A program made the translations under genes and the position numbers. 64,000 bases of DNA from Coffea arabica (Eukaryota; Streptophyta; Magnoliopsida; Gentianales; Rubiaceae). Positions 60,920 to 64,000 of this stretch are shown here, one piece after another. The stretch spans positions 17,554,501 to 17,618,500 of the forward strand of contig NC_092323.1 in assembly GCF_036785885.1 (NCBI RefSeq), in the 5' to 3' direction. Below the pieces are notes generated by a model. The model was not told the DNA's origin. It searched no databases and saw nothing but the letters and a program-made list of their open reading frames with translations. Numbering within the stretch: position 1 is the stretch's first letter; each line of letters opens with the position of its first letter.

Positions 60920-61729
60920 ATGTAATGTATTTATACGTATATAAAAATTCAATGTAACAATGTCACGTGTATGCAACATTCAATATTTGAATAAAAACTA
61001 GGTGGGGAATACTGTGCATCAAGCGGGTGTTTGGTGCTTCTGGTTAAAGAAGATTTTTCATTAAACAGATAATTATACATTCTGAAAAGAAACAGTCATC
61101 AAATATGACAAATTTAATAATAATACATTCTAATTGTAACACACACTTGTATATTTTGTTTTATCAATACTTTTACAATTTTACTATTCCCAAAAGGCCT
61201 CTACAGATGTCAGTTGAAAATCATCCAAAATGAGATATAAATTGTTTCGGACAAAGGAATACCTTCCAACATCTAGTTATAGTAACGTGTTAATTACACA
61301 GCATGTTAATATATCTTTGTGTTAATTGCACAACAAAAATCACACTTCAATTAAATATGTCGATAACATCATTATATACTTTGTTTTGGTGAATTTTTTA
61401 ATATCTATTGTCAAAAACATAAAGCCAAGTTTTCTGAAAATGACACAAATTTACTCAAAAATTTGATAATATTTTCCTATTCATTGCACAGACAAAAGTA
61501 ATAGTTTTGTGAAAGGGAGTCTTTGTATTATTTGTAAACTCACAAGCATACCAAGTCTAGGGGTATTTTTTCTTACCATTTTATTTTTATATACAATTAA
61601 AATATAATTACGACACAAATATGACATTACTTTATTGGACCTCATTTAATCGATCTAATGCATTGACTGCTAACTCTTGAATTGGATCGAATTCACTCTC
61701 TGATCCAAGTTTGATGACGTGGTGCTGAC
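60920..61729. other. Nothing recognised
   Basis: A/T-rich, no gene or repeat identified. Confidence 0.4.
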
Positions 61730-62196
61730 TAGGGCTGCAAACGAATCGAGCCGCTCGCGAGCGGCTCGATATTAATCGAGCTCGAGTCGAGCTCGAGCCG
61801 GCTCGAGTCAAACTCGAGCTCGAGCTCAGAATATTAAGCTCGTTAGCTCGCGAGCCGGCTCGCGAGCTTGGGTATATATATATATTTTTTTTATTTTTAT
61901 TTTTATTTAATAATAAAATTACGTATATTATATGTATATTTTTTTTATTTTTTATTTTCATAGTAAAATTACGTATATATCCTTAATATTTTATTATTTA
62001 TTAAGAAAAAAATATTATTTTATTTATTTTTTTTAAAATAAAATAATTATTTTTTATTTTTTTTTCGAACTCGAGCTCGAGCTCGAAATTTGCCGGCTCG
62101 TCGAGCTCGAGCTCGAGCTCGAGTTTGGTAAAATTTAGTCGAGACTCGGCTCGATTAGCTCAAAACTCGACTCGGCTCGGCTCGTTTGCAGCCCTA
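61730..62196. mobile_element. hAT-type MITE with CTCGAG-rich arms
   Basis: The ends are TAGGGCTGCAAACGA and TCGTTTGCAGCCCTA. The exact 8-bp repeat GTGCTGAC flanks it (61722-61729, 62197-62204). The arms are built of GAGCTCGAGCT-type palindromic repeats around an A/T-rich centre. It is the same family as the intron 3 insertions in B and C. Confidence 0.92.
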
Positions 62197-64000
62197 GTGC
62201 TGACAAGACGTGCTGTCCGGAAGATGGGTCCGCGAATCACAAAAAGGCTAAAAAAAAAAATGCATTTGTATAATAGAGAAAATGCCTTGGCAGGGGATTT
62301 AAATGACCCCAATGAAATTAAGGAGGAACGGATTGTGAGCGCCAAATGATGATATTCGTCAACTGTCTGCCACAACATTGACGCCATGTTTTTGCTGTTG
62401 TCCAGTTTTACTTCTACGTTAGTCATTTTTGGTTGCCCAGTTATGAGAGCCAAATGATAAAATAAAATAAAATAAAATGCTCCATCTGCTTTACTTTTCT
62501 CATTATTATTAAAAATAATTTAGACTATTGAACAATTTAAATGCTGAAAGTACCATTAGGGCATATTTAATAATAAAATTTTCATTACTTTTTATGGATA
62601 CCTTTGTACTATTAATTATAGATTTTTTAATTTTTTCGAAGAAGAAGAGAACAACATTAATTTAAAGTTGTACACTTCCGTTTAAAAAATTGAATAAACC
62701 CAAAAGTTATACACAACCCTAAAACAAAAGGTCTAGAACTTTAGTCAAGGACTAATAAACAATTGATCATCGCTTTTAAAAATTTCATCCGTTATTAGTT
62801 ATACAAAAATTTAAAACTAAGAGTAAGAAAGACTAAGAGAGTTCAGTAGCTAAGGTAGAGAATCTTGTCAATAAATTTCCTCATTATTATCAGGTTCAGG
62901 AATCGAATTTTATACTTGACAATTAGAGGTAGGAATGTTGTCGAGAGGGACGGGAGGGATGAAAAAAAAAAAAAAAAACTTACTAGTAAATATCAAGATG
63001 GGCAATTTCGTCTCTCCAAGTATTTTGTAGTTGTTTTCTCATCTCATTAAGAAAAAAAGAGCCGTGGAGTACTTGGAACATTTTTTAGACTTATGCATGC
63101 ACTTATGGACTACGAACTTAGTGAGTTTGCTAATTAACCCTTATTTGTTCACCATTTTCGAACTATTACAACACCCTTAAACATTCTGCCATTTACAAAC
63201 GTGATTCCTCATTCATGAGTTTTTGGCCACAATAACTCTGTTCTCGAAAATTATTCCCATTGTAACATAATATGAAATCAAATATCCATGCTGATGTATT
63301 TATTGCGCCACGTGGACTTTTGATACAAATATACAATCTTGAATTTTCACCATCTTTACTGTTTCTTTTTTTCATGGCATTATAGTGAAAGCCTTTTTTT
63401 TTCTAGATTTTATTTTGAGCAAGGAAGAGTTGGAACTTAAACAGCGCAGAAGAGATAGGAAAATTTGAATCTAAAACTTTTAATTCTTAAAATCTCAACC
63501 TTAGCTACTAGTGAAAATTTTCATTACATGAGATACATCATAAAAATTATCTCAAACTCTATAGTCTCAATTTTTTAAGAATTTAGTAGGTAACAAATAT
63601 TATTTTCATTTTGCTGTTAATTATTGTATGATCAATATATAATTTTTTTTCAAAATTTTTAAATTGTTGGCATCTATTTTCCTCTTTTTTTTTAAAAAAA
63701 ACTAAAGACGGCACTTCATACTATATAATCATGTGAATTTAGGTATCTTGGAATATTTTCTTAAATTTCAATGTGTTAGTTGATCAAGTAATTAATCCCT
63801 TGATTTTTAAAAAAAATTACAAAAATATATGCCATAGAATTTTAATGTTTTGATTTCTAACTTATCTTTTTCCCTTATATTCTTTTGCATTATAATTTTT
63901 TTGATAAATTCTTACGTTAACTTATTCTAATAATGTTTTGAATAATAGATATAGTTATTTATTTATGCGTAGAAGTAATTTAACAAGAAAAAAATATTAT
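62197..64000. other. Nothing recognised to the window end
   Basis: A/T-rich DNA with short open frames that show no domain and no codon-like pattern. No transposon ends were identified. Confidence 0.4.

Noticed and set aside
61632..61961. 109-aa minus-strand open frame rich in Arg/Ser
   Set aside because: It is a translation of the CTCGAG-type palindromic repeats of the hAT MITE.

Overview
This window is plant nuclear DNA, most likely from a eudicot. The genes have GT-AG introns, A/T-rich non-coding DNA and TATAAATA promoters. The proteins belong to plant families (WAT1-related/EamA transporters, a BIG-type ARF-GEF fragment, ALP1/HARBI1-like transposase). Nearly everything else is nested plant transposons. 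I cannot name the species from the sequence alone. No bacterial, organellar or viral block was seen.

Three genes look intact. One is a PIF/Harbinger (ALP1-like) transposase gene, with three exons on the minus strand at 3382-4843, encoding 404 aa. The other two are seven-exon WAT1-related (UMAMIT, nodulin-MtN21/EamA-like) transporter genes on the plus strand: A2 at 17131-19936 (382 aa) and D at 51512-55350 (374 aa). Three further copies of the WAT1 gene are broken: A1 at 8463-9818 (exons 1-4 only), B at 11992-14695 (exons 4 and 7 only) and C at 30725-33623 (exons 1-4 and 7, with stops).

The 7.2-37.9 kb region is a tandem duplication. Unit 1 (about 7.24-15.92 kb) is A1-spacer-B. Unit 2 (about 15.92-36.44 kb) is A2-spacer-C. 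A third unit begins at 36.44 kb but holds only a foldback element. Unit 2 is longer mainly because it gained insertions: a 5.0-kb element with a 10-bp target duplication, a 1.8-kb LTR/TRIM-type element with a 5-bp duplication, a MULE with a hAT nested inside it, a MITE inside exon 7 of C, and a 2.0-kb Helitron. Unit 1 gained a Pack-MULE carrying a BIG ARF-GEF fragment and a 40-bp retroposed stub, and lost about 2.7 kb between two AATTAC repeats. Because the two units were copies of each other, the matching empty site can be read for most of these insertions.

The flanks (0.19-2.6 kb, 38-51 kb, 55.6-62.2 kb) are nested DNA transposons. Mutator-type elements with 9-bp target duplications, several carrying captured gene pieces (a glycine-rich protein, a hypothetical acidic CxxC protein), sit beside hAT elements with 8-bp duplications, a SINE with a 19-bp duplication, a five-copy MITE family and TA-rich elements. 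The most notable result is the density of gene-capturing Mutator elements (three independent captures) beside a transporter cluster that is duplicating and decaying.
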